From Streptomyces sp. CG4 (GTDB taxonomy: Bacteria; Actinomycetota; Actinomycetes; Streptomycetales; Streptomycetaceae), in assembly GCF_041080655.1 (NCBI RefSeq), contig NZ_CP163525.1, positions 6,510,001 to 6,574,000 of the forward strand: a stretch of 64,000 bases of DNA, written 5' to 3'. The position numbers and the translations under genes are program-made. The notes beneath the pieces are model-generated. The model did not search any database, had not been told where the DNA came from, and saw nothing but the letters and a program-made list of their open reading frames with translations. This document shows positions 14,960 to 23,213 of this stretch, piece by piece. Every line of letters begins with the position of its first letter. Position 1 is the first letter of the stretch.

Positions 14960-16045
14960 GTGTTCGTCGCCTGGAGAGACCTGAAGTTCGCCAAGGGACG
15001 GTTCGCCCTGATGGGAACCGTCATCACCCTGATCACGCTGCTCGTCGGGCTGCTGTCCGGACTGACCGCCGGCCTCGGCCGGCAGAACATCTCCGCGATC
15101 ACCGGCCTGCCCGCCGACCGCATCGCCTTCGAGGCCCCGGCCCACGGGCAGAGCCTGTCGTACACCAACTCCACCGTCACCGCAGGGCAGTGGCAGCAGT
15201 GGGCCGCGACGCCCGGCGTCACCCGCGCCGAACCCCTCGGGATCACCACCACCAAGGCCACCGCGGGCGACCGGAGCACCGGTGTCTCCGCCTTCGGCGT
15301 CCAGCCCGGCTCCCGCCTGGCCCCCGACGGCGGCAGGATCCGCGAAGGTACGGCGGTGCTGTCCGGCACGGCCGCCGACGACCTCGGCCTGGAGCCGGGC
15401 GGCACCTTCCGCCTGGCCGGCCGGACGATGTCCGTGGCGGCCGTCCGGGGAGACGCCTCCTTCAGCCACACCCCCGTGATCTGGACCAGCCTCACCGACT
15501 GGCGGCAGGTGGCACCCCCCGCCGGCGCCGACGGTCCGGCCGCGACCGTGATCGCCCTGGACACCAGCCCCGGCACCGACCTGACGGCCGCCGACCGGAC
15601 CATCGGCACCAGGACCGTCGGCAAGGACGCCTCGCTGTCCGCGATCGGCTCCTACACCTCCGAGAACGGCTCCCTGCAGCTGATGCGCGGCTTCCTGTTC
15701 GCCATCTCCGCCCTCGTCGTCGGCGCCTTCTTCACCGTCTGGACCATCCAGCGCAGCGGCGACATCGCCGTCCTCAAGGCGCTCGGCGCCTCCACCGCAC
15801 ACCTGCTCAGGGACGCCCTGGGCCAGGCCGCCGTGCTGCTCGTCGCCGGCACCCTCCTCGGCACCGGCATCGCCGCCGTGCTCGGCGTCCTCGTCCTGGA
15901 CCAGGTGGTGCCGTTCCTCCTCACCCCCGCCACCGTCCTCGGGCCGGCCGCTGTGATGGTCCTGATGGGCGCGTTGGGGGCCGCCTTGTCCGTGCGCCGT
16001 ATCACTTCCGTGGACCCGCTGACCGCCCTGGGGAGCGCCCGATGA
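14960..16045 (+). CDS. FtsX-like ABC transporter permease (MacB type)
   Basis: About 361 residues from GTG 14960. One N-terminal membrane helix (LMGTVITLITLLVGLLSGL) is followed by a large extracellular domain of around 200 residues and three C-terminal helices, ending RRITSVDPLTALGSAR, as in MacB/FtsX permeases. It pairs with the ATPase downstream to form an exporter or a mechanotransmission complex, possibly for a cell-envelope-active compound. The last 196 bases have been copied downstream in a tandem duplication (see the repeat entry). The divergent two-component system may control it. Confidence 0.9.
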   Translation: MFVAWRDLKFAKGRFALMGTVITLITLLVGLLSGLTAGLGRQNISAITGLPADRIAFEAPAHGQSLSYTNSTVTAGQWQQWAATPGVTRAEPLGITTTKATAGDRSTGVSAFGVQPGSRLAPDGGRIREGTAVLSGTAADDLGLEPGGTFRLAGRTMSVAAVRGDASFSHTPVIWTSLTDWRQVAPPAGADGPAATVIALDTSPGTDLTAADRTIGTRTVGKDASLSAIGSYTSENGSLQLMRGFLFAISALVVGAFFTVWTIQRSGDIAVLKALGASTAHLLRDALGQAAVLLVAGTLLGTGIAAVLGVLVLDQVVPFLLTPATVLGPAAVMVLMGALGAALSVRRITSVDPLTALGSAR

Positions 16046-16286
16046 GCCTGACCCTGTCCGACGTCACCCTCCTCGGCACCGGCGTCGCCGCCGTGCTCGG
16101 TGCCCTCGTCCTGCACCAGGTGGTGCCGTTCCTCCTCACCCCCGCCACTGTCCTCGGGCCGGCCGCCGTGATGGTCCTGATCGGCGCGCTGGGGGCCGCC
16201 CTGTCCGTGCGCCGTATCACTTCCGTGGACCCGCTGACCGCCCTGGGGAGCGCCCGATGAGCCTGACCCTGTCCGACGTCACCCTC
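15850..16286 (+). repeat. 215-bp tandem duplication across the FtsX/ATPase gene junction
   Basis: Unit 1 begins at 15850 and unit 2 at 16065, 215 bases later. The unit covers the last two FtsX helices and the first ten codons of the ATPase gene. Both breakpoints lie in the heptamer CACCCTC, present in FtsX at 15850-15856 and in the ATPase gene now at 16280-16286. The two copies differ at nine positions in the FtsX part, five of them silent. The original junction is retained, so FtsX and ATPase are both intact. Confidence 0.95.
16042..16260 (+). CDS. Small two-helix membrane ORF created by duplication
   Basis: A 72-residue open frame that starts with the ATPase N terminus (MSLTLSDVTL) and continues with a second copy of the FtsX C-terminal helices (GTGVAAVLGALVLHQVVPFL, then VLIGALGAALSVRRITS). 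It begins on the ATGA overlap with the FtsX stop and ends in an ATGA overlap with the ATPase start, so it sits translationally coupled in the operon. The four amino-acid changes against FtsX are Ile-Val, Val-Ala, Asp-His and Met-Ile. It could be a silent by-product, or a small subunit that competes in the permease. Expression is not shown by sequence. Confidence 0.6.
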   Translation: MSLTLSDVTLLGTGVAAVLGALVLHQVVPFLLTPATVLGPAAVMVLIGALGAALSVRRITSVDPLTALGSAR

Positions 16287-16940
16287 ACCTACCCCGACGG
16301 CGAGGACCGGCTGACCGCCCTCGACCAGGTCACCCTGGACGTGCCCAAGGGCACGCTGACCGCCGTCGTCGGGCCCTCCGGCTCCGGCAAGTCCAGCCTG
16401 CTCGCCGTCGCCGCCACCCTCGTCACCCCCGACACCGGCACCGTCACCGTCGACGGTGTCACCACGACCGGCCTGAGCCGCCGGGAACTGACCGAGCTGC
16501 GCCGCCACACGATCGGCATCGTCTTCCAGCAGCCCCATCTGCTGCCCTCCCTCACCGCGGCCGAGCAGCTGGAGGTCATGGCCCGGATCGACGGCCGCCC
16601 GCGGGGCGGGGCCCGCCGCCGGGCCGGGGAACTGCTGGCCGCCGTGGGCCTCGCCGCCCAGGCAGGACGGCGCCCCCACCAGCTCTCCGGCGGACAGCGC
16701 CAGCGGGTCGGCATCGCCCGCGCCCTGATGAACGACCCCACCCTGCTCCTGGTCGACGAACCCACCAGCGCCCTCGACCACGAACGCGGTGCCGCCGTCG
16801 TCGATCTGCTCACCCGTCTGACCCATGAGCGGGCCACCGCCACCGTCCTGGTCACCCACGACCGCACCCATCTGACGGCCGCCGACCGGATCGCCGAAGT
16901 CCACGACGGACGCCTCGGTTTCCCCGCGGCGGCCCGCTGA
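16257..16940 (+). CDS. ABC transporter ATP-binding protein (MacB/LolD type)
   Basis: A 227-residue ATPase with Walker A GPSGSGKSS, Q-loop QQPHLL, signature LSGGQRQR, Walker B LLLVDEPTSALD and switch His in VLVTHD. It is the energising subunit for the FtsX-like permease upstream. The start ATG overlaps the stop of the small duplicated ORF. Its first ten codons also occur, out of place, at the beginning of that ORF. Confidence 0.94.
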   Translation: MSLTLSDVTLTYPDGEDRLTALDQVTLDVPKGTLTAVVGPSGSGKSSLLAVAATLVTPDTGTVTVDGVTTTGLSRRELTELRRHTIGIVFQQPHLLPSLTAAEQLEVMARIDGRPRGGARRRAGELLAAVGLAAQAGRRPHQLSGGQRQRVGIARALMNDPTLLLVDEPTSALDHERGAAVVDLLTRLTHERATATVLVTHDRTHLTAADRIAEVHDGRLGFPAAAR

Positions 16941-17037
16941 CCGGCCCGTTCGCCGAGGGGTTCGCCGCACGCCCGTCCGCCGTCGGCACGGGCGTGGGAT
17001 ACGAGGTGCGGCCGCCGGCCCAGGCGAACATGAGCGG

Positions 17038-18330
17038 ATGACCCCGCTCAGCCGCGCCCTGCTCACCGCCCTCGCCTTCCTCACCTCGCTCACCGTCCGC
17101 ATGCCGGCCCAGGCGAGTCCCGGACAGGCGCACCCCGCCCACCCGAGCACCGCGAACGGCCCGGCGGCCCCGGACCGGCCGGGTACCCGGACCGGCCGGC
17201 CGGACCCGCGGCACGCGGGCGCAACGGCCGGTCCCGCGCGCTGCGCTTCCTCCCTGCCGTACGTCTCCGGACAGGGCGGTTACGCCACCTACCGCATCCC
17301 GGCGGTCGTGGCGACCCGGCACGGCACCGTCCTGGCGTTCGCCGAGGGCCGGCGAGGCGGCATCAGCGACACCGGTGACATCGACGTCGTACTGCGCCGC
17401 TCCACCGACGGCGGCTGCACCTGGGGTCCGCTGACCGTGGTGGCCGCCGGGCACGGGGACACCCGGGGCAACCCGGCGCCGGTCGTGGACCCGCGCACCG
17501 GGGCCGTCATCCTCGTGACCTGCGGCAACAGCGGATCGGCGACGGAGGGCCAGATCATGCGCGGCGAGGTGCCCGCGGACCGGGGCCGCCGGGTGTACGT
17601 GCAGCGCAGCCGGGACGACGGCCGCCACTTCACCCGCCCGGTGGACATCACCGCGCAGGTGAAGCGGCCCGGCTGGCGCTGGTACGCCACCGGCCCCGGC
17701 CATGCGCTGGCCCTCACCCGGGGCCCGTACCGCGGCCGTCTGCTCGTCCCGGCCAACCACTCCGGCCCGCCGCCCGCCGGCTCCTCCGACACCGGCCGGG
17801 AAGCGAAGTACTACGGCGGTCACGCCCTCTACAGCGACGACGGCGGCTGCACCTGGCACCTCGGTTTCGCGAACGACCGCTACGACGGCGTGACCAACGC
17901 CAACGAGACGAGCGCCGCCCAACTCCCGGACGGCCGCGTCTACTTCAGCGCCCGCGCCCAGAAGGGCAGCGCGCCCGGCCACCGCCTCGGCGGCTACTCC
18001 GCCGACGGCGGCGCCACCCTCAACCGCCCCTACGCCGCCCAGCCCACCCTGGACGACGTCCCCTCGGTCCAGGGCAGCGTCCTCCAACTCCCTGGCTTGG
18101 GAGCGCCGTTGCTGTTCTCGGGCCCCTCCGTGCCCACCGCCCGCCGGGCCATGGCGATCTGGTCCAGCGAGGACTTCGGCCACACCTTCACCCGGCTGCG
18201 CACCCTCTCGGACCTCCCAGCCGCCTACTCCGACCTCGTCCTGCTCGGCCACGACACGGTCGGCATCCTCTACGAGACCGGCACCCACACCTACGACACC
18301 CTGGAGTTCCGCCGCATGACCCTGCCCTGA
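17038..18330 (+). CDS. Secreted exo-alpha-sialidase (GH33)
   Basis: A 430-residue enzyme that releases terminal sialic acids. The N terminus has a signal peptide (ALLTALAFLTSL) and a Pro/Gly-rich linker. The six-bladed propeller shows the arginine motif TYRIPAVV, the acid Asp in SDTGDIDVVL, Asp-boxes (STDGGCTW, SRDDGRHF, SDDGGCTW, SADGGATL), the Glu in NANETSAAQLPDG and a Tyr in AAYSDLVLL. All expected catalytic residues are visible. It converges with the N-acetylneuraminate-lyase-like gene, linking release outside with breakdown inside. No clear ribosome binding site precedes ATG 17038. Confidence 0.9.
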   Translation: MTPLSRALLTALAFLTSLTVRMPAQASPGQAHPAHPSTANGPAAPDRPGTRTGRPDPRHAGATAGPARCASSLPYVSGQGGYATYRIPAVVATRHGTVLAFAEGRRGGISDTGDIDVVLRRSTDGGCTWGPLTVVAAGHGDTRGNPAPVVDPRTGAVILVTCGNSGSATEGQIMRGEVPADRGRRVYVQRSRDDGRHFTRPVDITAQVKRPGWRWYATGPGHALALTRGPYRGRLLVPANHSGPPPAGSSDTGREAKYYGGHALYSDDGGCTWHLGFANDRYDGVTNANETSAAQLPDGRVYFSARAQKGSAPGHRLGGYSADGGATLNRPYAAQPTLDDVPSVQGSVLQLPGLGAPLLFSGPSVPTARRAMAIWSSEDFGHTFTRLRTLSDLPAAYSDLVLLGHDTVGILYETGTHTYDTLEFRRMTLP

Positions 18331-18359
18331 CCCGGCCCCCTGGTCGCGGGTCAGCCGTG

Positions 18360-19286
18360 TCAGAGCAGCCCCGCCGCCGCCAGGTACTTGCCGACCCGCT
18401 CGGTCTCCTCGCCGGACAGCGGCACCTGCGGCTCGGCCGTCACCGGGCAGTCGATGATGCCGCGCAGATGCAGCGCGGCCTTGAACGCGCCGAGCGCCGA
18501 CGAACTGCCGCCCATCCGGGCCGGATCGCCCACCGTGACCATCCCGAACAGCGCGCACAGCCGCTCCTGTTCGGCCCGCGCGCCCTCCCAGTCGCCCGCC
18601 CGGCACATCCGGTACAGCCGCACGTACCCGTGCGGGTCGACGTTGGCCAGCCCCGGCACGGCCCCGTCGGCGCCCATCGCCAGCGCGGCGTCCACCAGCA
18701 GCTCGGAGCCGGTCAGCACGCTGAACCCGGGGTGCGTACGGGCTCCGGTGACGATCTCCCGGAAGGCGCCCAGGTCCCCGCTGGAGTCCTTGATCCCGGC
18801 CAGCACCCGGTCGGCGGCCAGCCCCAGCACCATCTCGGCGGGGAGCTTGGTGTGCACGGCGACGGGGATGTCGTAGGCGATGACCGGCACGTCGCTCGCG
18901 GCCGCGATCCGGCGGTAGTGGTGGACGATCTCGGCGCGGTGGGTGCGGGCGTAGAACGGGGCGGTGACGACGACGGCCTGCGCGCCGGCCGCGGTCACGG
19001 CCGCGACGTGGTCGAGGACGCGTGGGGTGGTCATGTCGATGGCGCCGGCCAGGACCGGCAGCCGGCCGCCGACGTGCGCGGTCACCGCCTCCACCACCTG
19101 CCGGCGCTGCTGGTCCGTCAGGAACGCCGCCTCGGAGGAGGATCCGAGCACGAACAGCCCGTGCGCCCCGCCGTCCATCAGATGGTCGACCAGCCTGAGC
19201 AGCGAGGGCACGTCCACCTCGCGCTCCGGCGTCAGGGGTGTGCAGACGGGCGGGACGACACCGGTGAGCGGGGTGGGGAAGGGCAT
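18360..19286 (-). CDS. DapA/NanA-family aldolase, probable N-acetylneuraminate lyase
   Basis: A 308-residue TIM-barrel aldolase. The Schiff-base Lys is in VLAGIKDSSGD, the Tyr in VIAYDIPV, and the carboxylate-binding loop reads GSSSEAA in place of the GTTGE of DapA. The family includes dihydrodipicolinate synthase, N-acetylneuraminate lyase and other pyruvate aldolases. Context (last gene of an ABC importer operon, opposite a sialidase) favours cleavage of sialic acid into pyruvate and N-acetylmannosamine. Sequence alone does not settle the substrate. It starts one base after the upstream ATPase stop. Confidence 0.8.
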   Translation of the reverse strand: MPFPTPLTGVVPPVCTPLTPEREVDVPSLLRLVDHLMDGGAHGLFVLGSSSEAAFLTDQQRRQVVEAVTAHVGGRLPVLAGAIDMTTPRVLDHVAAVTAAGAQAVVVTAPFYARTHRAEIVHHYRRIAAASDVPVIAYDIPVAVHTKLPAEMVLGLAADRVLAGIKDSSGDLGAFREIVTGARTHPGFSVLTGSELLVDAALAMGADGAVPGLANVDPHGYVRLYRMCRAGDWEGARAEQERLCALFGMVTVGDPARMGGSSSALGAFKAALHLRGIIDCPVTAEPQVPLSGEETERVGKYLAAAGLL

Positions 19287-19287
19287 T

Positions 19288-20292
19288 TCAGGGCTCCTGC
19301 CGTGCTGGGTCGCGAGTCGACTGGTCCTCCTCCACAGGATGGTGGCAGCGGTAGCGGTGTCCGGGTCGTGACGCGGCCGAGAAGTCCGGCATCGCCTCGG
19401 CGCACAGGTGATCCGTCTTCCAGCAGCGGGTGCGGAACGGGCAGCCGCTCGGCGGCCGGGTCGCCGACGGCACCGGCCCGGTCAGCGGGATCGGGTCGAC
19501 GGGATCCAGCAGGCCGGGCGTGGCGGAGAACAGGGCGCGGGTGTACGGGTGCCGGGCGGCCTCGGTGACCCGGCCGGCCGGGGTCTCCTCCACGATCCGG
19601 CCCAGATACATGGTGATCACCCGGTCGCTCATCCGCCGTACCGTCTGGATGTCGTGCGAGACGAACACCAGGGCCAGACCGAGGCGTTGCTTCAGGTCCA
19701 GCAGGAGGTTGAGGATCTGGGCGCGGACCGACACGTCCAGGGCGCTGGTCGGCTCGTCGGCGACGACCAGGGCCGGGTCCAGGGCGAGCGCGCGGGCGAT
19801 GGCGACCCGCTGCCGCTGACCGCCGGAGAGCTGTCCGGGCAGTGCGTCGGACAGGGCCCGGGGGAGGCCGACCAGGGCCATCAACTCCCGTACGCGCTCG
19901 TCCCGTTCGGCCCGGGTGCCACGGTCGTGGACGTCCAGCGGGTCGCGCAGGATCCGGCGTACCGTCAGCCGCCGGTTGAGCGCGGTCGACGGGTCCTGGA
20001 AGACCATGCCGACGCCGGCGCCGAGCGTGGCCCGGCGTTCGGCGGGCGGCATCGTCCACAGGTCACGGGCCCGGAACGCCACCGTCCCGGAGGCCGGCCG
20101 CTGGATGCCCACCAGCACCCGCGCCAGGGTCGACTTCCCGCACCCCGACTCGCCGACCACGCCCACCGTCTCCCCGGCGGCCACGGTGAGGTCGGCGCCG
20201 GTCAGGGCGTACACCCGGTCACGGCGGAACAGTCCGCCGCTGCGGGCCTTGTGCACGACATGGGCGTCCCGGACCTCGATGACGGCGTTCAC
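19288..20292 (-). CDS. Peptide-type ABC importer ATPase (DppF/OppF type)
   Basis: About 334 residues, starting at a GTG that overlaps the stop of the fused permease/ATPase gene (GTGA). Walker A GESGCGKST, signature LSGGQRQRVA, Walker B VADEPTSALD, and the C-terminal oligopeptide-transporter extension with cysteines CPFRTRCWKTDHLC, which in this family can carry an iron-sulfur cluster. It pairs with the second ATPase domain of the upstream fusion protein. Together with the two permeases and the lipoprotein it forms a complete importer. Confidence 0.9.
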   Translation of the reverse strand: MNAVIEVRDAHVVHKARSGGLFRRDRVYALTGADLTVAAGETVGVVGESGCGKSTLARVLVGIQRPASGTVAFRARDLWTMPPAERRATLGAGVGMVFQDPSTALNRRLTVRRILRDPLDVHDRGTRAERDERVRELMALVGLPRALSDALPGQLSGGQRQRVAIARALALDPALVVADEPTSALDVSVRAQILNLLLDLKQRLGLALVFVSHDIQTVRRMSDRVITMYLGRIVEETPAGRVTEAARHPYTRALFSATPGLLDPVDPIPLTGPVPSATRPPSGCPFRTRCWKTDHLCAEAMPDFSAASRPGHRYRCHHPVEEDQSTRDPARQEP

Positions 20293-22253
20293 CGGAGAGC
20301 CTCCTCCACGGGTACGGCCGGGTGATAACAGGCCGCCCTGTGGGTGGCCGTACCGGTGAGGACGGGCGCGCTGTCGTGGCACACCCGGGTCGCCGGCGGG
20401 CAGCGGTCGGCGAAGCGGCAGCCCGCCGGGAAGTCCGCCGGGGCGGGTACGACTCCCTTGATCTGCGTCATCCGTTCCTCGGCCGACTCCAGCGACAGCA
20501 CGCTGCCGAGCAGCCCGCGCGTGTAGTGGTGGGCCGGCGCGGCCACCAGGTCGGCGGTCACCCCGCTCTCCACGATCTGCCCGCCGTACATCACCACCAC
20601 CCGGTCGGTGACGTCGGCGACCAGCGCCAGATCGTGCGAGACCAGGATCAGCGCGAAGCCCAGCTCCGCGCGCAGTCGCAGCAGCAGCTCCATCACCTGG
20701 GCCTGCACGGTGACGTCCAGCGCGGTCGTCGGCTCGTCGGCGACGATCAGCCGTGGTTCGCGGGAGAGGGCCATGGCGATGAGGACGCGCTGGCGCTGGC
20801 CGCCGGACAGCTCGTGCGGATGGCTGCGCAGGGTGCGGTCGGGGTCCAGGCCGACCAGTTCCATGAGCTCGCGCGGAGCGCGCCGGCCGCCGCGCCGGAC
20901 GAGCTGTTTCAGCTGGGCGCGGATGGTCATCGCCGGGTTCAGCGAGGACAGGGCGTCCTGGTAGACCATCGCCATCTCGTGCCCGAGCAGCCTCCGCCGG
21001 GCCCGCATCGGCTCGGTGAGCAGGTCCCGCTGCCGGAACCGGATCTGCCCGCCGACGCGCGCGTCCCGCGGCTGGAGCCCCATCACGGTGAGCGCGGTCA
21101 GCGACTTCCCGCACCCCGACTCGCCGACCAGGCCGAGCACTTCACCGGGGTACACCTCGAAGCCGACCCCGGCGACGATGTCCACGCCCCGGTGCCGGTC
21201 CGGGAAGCCGATGGTGAGGTTCTCCACGGCCAGCACCGGCCGGCCGGAGGAGTCGGGGCGGGGCCGGGCCCGCGAGCGCAGGCGCGCGGCGGCCTCCGTG
21301 AGTCCGGGCAGTTGCAGCACCTCGCCGCTGCCGGGCTCCGGCGTCTCCAGCCGGTCGTCGGGCCTGTCCACTTCCCTGGGTGCCGGTGCCGCCCAGGCGT
21401 CGGACACGCCCTCGGAGAGGATGTTCAGCGACAGCACGGTCAGCAGGATCAGCAGCCCGGGGAAGACGGTCGCCCACCAGCCTCCGGTCAGCACCATGTT
21501 CTTGCCGTCGGCGATGACACTGCCCCAGGACGGGTCCGGCGGCCGCACCCCGGCGCCGATGAAGGACAGCGACGCCTCGAACACGATCGCCTCGGCGACC
21601 TGCACCGTGCAGAACACCAGCACCGGGGCAGCGCAGTTGACGGCCACGTGCCGCAGCACGATGTGCGGGGTACGGGCGCCGATCACCCGTTCCGCCGTGA
21701 CGTAGTCCTCGCCGTACTGGTCGAGCACGTTCGCCCGGACGACCCGTGCCACCGGCGGCGTGAACAGGAAGGCGATCGCGCAGATCAGCACCCCGATGCC
21801 GCCGCCGAACACGGCGACCAGCACGGCCGCGAGCGCGATCCCCGGGAATGCCATGACCACGTCCAGGCAGCGCATCAGCGTCTCGTCGACCGCCTTGCGG
21901 GAGGTGGCGGCCACCGCCCCGATGACGGCACCCACGACCAGCGCGAGCGCCGTCGCCCCCAGCCCGATCGCCAGCGACCAGCGGGCGCCGTACATCAGCC
22001 GGCTCAGGATGTCCCGGCCGAGGCTGTCCTGCCCGAGCCAGTGCGCGGCCGAGGGATGCCCGCTGCCGCCGACCGGGTCCTGCTGGTCGAGCGGATCGTC
22101 CGGGGCGAGCAGCGGGGCGAGTACGGCGACGAGGATGACGAGCGCCAGGAAGCAGACGGCGATCCTGGACAGCGGCGGCAGTCTGCGCCAGCCGCGCAGC
22201 CGGACGCCGCCGGGCCGGGAGAGCCGTTCGGCAAGGCTCGCGCGCGTGACCAT
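20289..22253 (-). CDS. Fused ABC permease and ATP-binding protein (DppC-DppD)
   Basis: A 654-residue fusion. Residues 1-290 are a DppC-type permease (six helices; HWLGQDSLGRDILSRLMYGA, and the EAA loop GARTPHIVLRHV). A linker rich in Pro and Arg leads to a DppD-type ATPase from about residue 345 (GESGCGKSLTAL, LSGGQRQRVL, VADEPTTALD) with the C-terminal CRFADRCPPATRVC motif. In most species these are two genes. No stop or frameshift separates them, and the spacing reads as a genuine fusion. Its ATG overlaps the upstream permease stop by one base (TGATG). Confidence 0.92.
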   Translation of the reverse strand: MVTRASLAERLSRPGGVRLRGWRRLPPLSRIAVCFLALVILVAVLAPLLAPDDPLDQQDPVGGSGHPSAAHWLGQDSLGRDILSRLMYGARWSLAIGLGATALALVVGAVIGAVAATSRKAVDETLMRCLDVVMAFPGIALAAVLVAVFGGGIGVLICAIAFLFTPPVARVVRANVLDQYGEDYVTAERVIGARTPHIVLRHVAVNCAAPVLVFCTVQVAEAIVFEASLSFIGAGVRPPDPSWGSVIADGKNMVLTGGWWATVFPGLLILLTVLSLNILSEGVSDAWAAPAPREVDRPDDRLETPEPGSGEVLQLPGLTEAAARLRSRARPRPDSSGRPVLAVENLTIGFPDRHRGVDIVAGVGFEVYPGEVLGLVGESGCGKSLTALTVMGLQPRDARVGGQIRFRQRDLLTEPMRARRRLLGHEMAMVYQDALSSLNPAMTIRAQLKQLVRRGGRRAPRELMELVGLDPDRTLRSHPHELSGGQRQRVLIAMALSREPRLIVADEPTTALDVTVQAQVMELLLRLRAELGFALILVSHDLALVADVTDRVVVMYGGQIVESGVTADLVAAPAHHYTRGLLGSVLSLESAEERMTQIKGVVPAPADFPAGCRFADRCPPATRVCHDSAPVLTGTATHRAACYHPAVPVEEALR

Positions 22254-23209
22254 CAGGCCGCCCTCAGACGTGGGTTGACCAGCAGATACAGGATGTCGAT
22301 GACGAGGTTGACGACGACGAACCCGGTGGCCGTGGTGAGGACCACCCCCTGGACGACGGCCGGGTCGCCGTTCTGCACGGCGTCGATCATCAGCTTGCCC
22401 ATGCCGGGCAGCGAGAAGATGGTCTCGATGACGACGGCACCGCCGAGGAGGTAGCCGACCCGCAGCCCGAGCACGGTCAGCGGATTGACCAGGGCGTTCC
22501 TGAGGACGTTCCGCCCGACGACGACCAGGGGCGGCAGCCCGCCGCCGATCGCCGTGCGCACGTAGTCCTTGTCCAGCTCCTCCACCACCGAGGTCCGCAC
22601 GATCCGGGTGAGCTGGGCGGCCACCGGCAGGGAGAGGGCGAAGGCGGGCAGCGCCATGGTCTTCAGCCAGCCGGTGACCGAGTCGGCCGGGTTGATGTAG
22701 CCGCCGGTCGGGAACCAGCCCCGGTCCACCGCCAGATACTGGATCATCAGCAGCGCCAGCCAGAACCCGGGCGCGGCCACCCCGATCAGCGAGACGACCC
22801 GGATGGCCTGGTCCGGGATCCGGTCCCGGTGGACGGCCGCCGTGACCCCGCCGGCCAGCGCCAGCACCACGGCGACGGCGAGGCCGAGGAAGGTCAGCTG
22901 GAGGGTGAGCGGCAGCGCGGTGGTGACCTGGTCGACGACCGGCGCCCGGGTCAGGGCGCTGGTGCCGAGGTTGCCGTGCAGGAGGTCGCCGACGAAGTGG
23001 ACGTACCGCACGGGCAACGGATCCAGCAGCCCGCCCCGCTCCCGGAAGTCGTGCAGCTGCCGCGGGGTCGGGTTCGAGCCCTGGAAGAACGCGGACGCCG
23101 GGTCGACGTCTGAGAAGCGCATCACCAGGAACACGAACAGCACGATCCCGAGCATGAGCGGCACGAGCAGGGCGACCCGGCGCAGCAGGATCCGTACGAC
23201 GGCCGTCAT
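22253..23209 (-). CDS. Peptide-type ABC importer permease (DppB type)
   Basis: A 318-residue permease with six helices: N-terminal LLVPLMLGIVLFVFLVMRF, and the EAA-type loop VVVGRNVLRNALVNPLTVLG followed by GAVVIETIFSLPGMGKLM. It is the first permease of the operon, four bases after the binding-protein stop, and joins the fused DppC-DppD protein in the membrane channel. Confidence 0.92.
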   Translation of the reverse strand: MTAVVRILLRRVALLVPLMLGIVLFVFLVMRFSDVDPASAFFQGSNPTPRQLHDFRERGGLLDPLPVRYVHFVGDLLHGNLGTSALTRAPVVDQVTTALPLTLQLTFLGLAVAVVLALAGGVTAAVHRDRIPDQAIRVVSLIGVAAPGFWLALLMIQYLAVDRGWFPTGGYINPADSVTGWLKTMALPAFALSLPVAAQLTRIVRTSVVEELDKDYVRTAIGGGLPPLVVVGRNVLRNALVNPLTVLGLRVGYLLGGAVVIETIFSLPGMGKLMIDAVQNGDPAVVQGVVLTTATGFVVVNLVIDILYLLVNPRLRAA

Positions 23210-23213
23210 GCCG

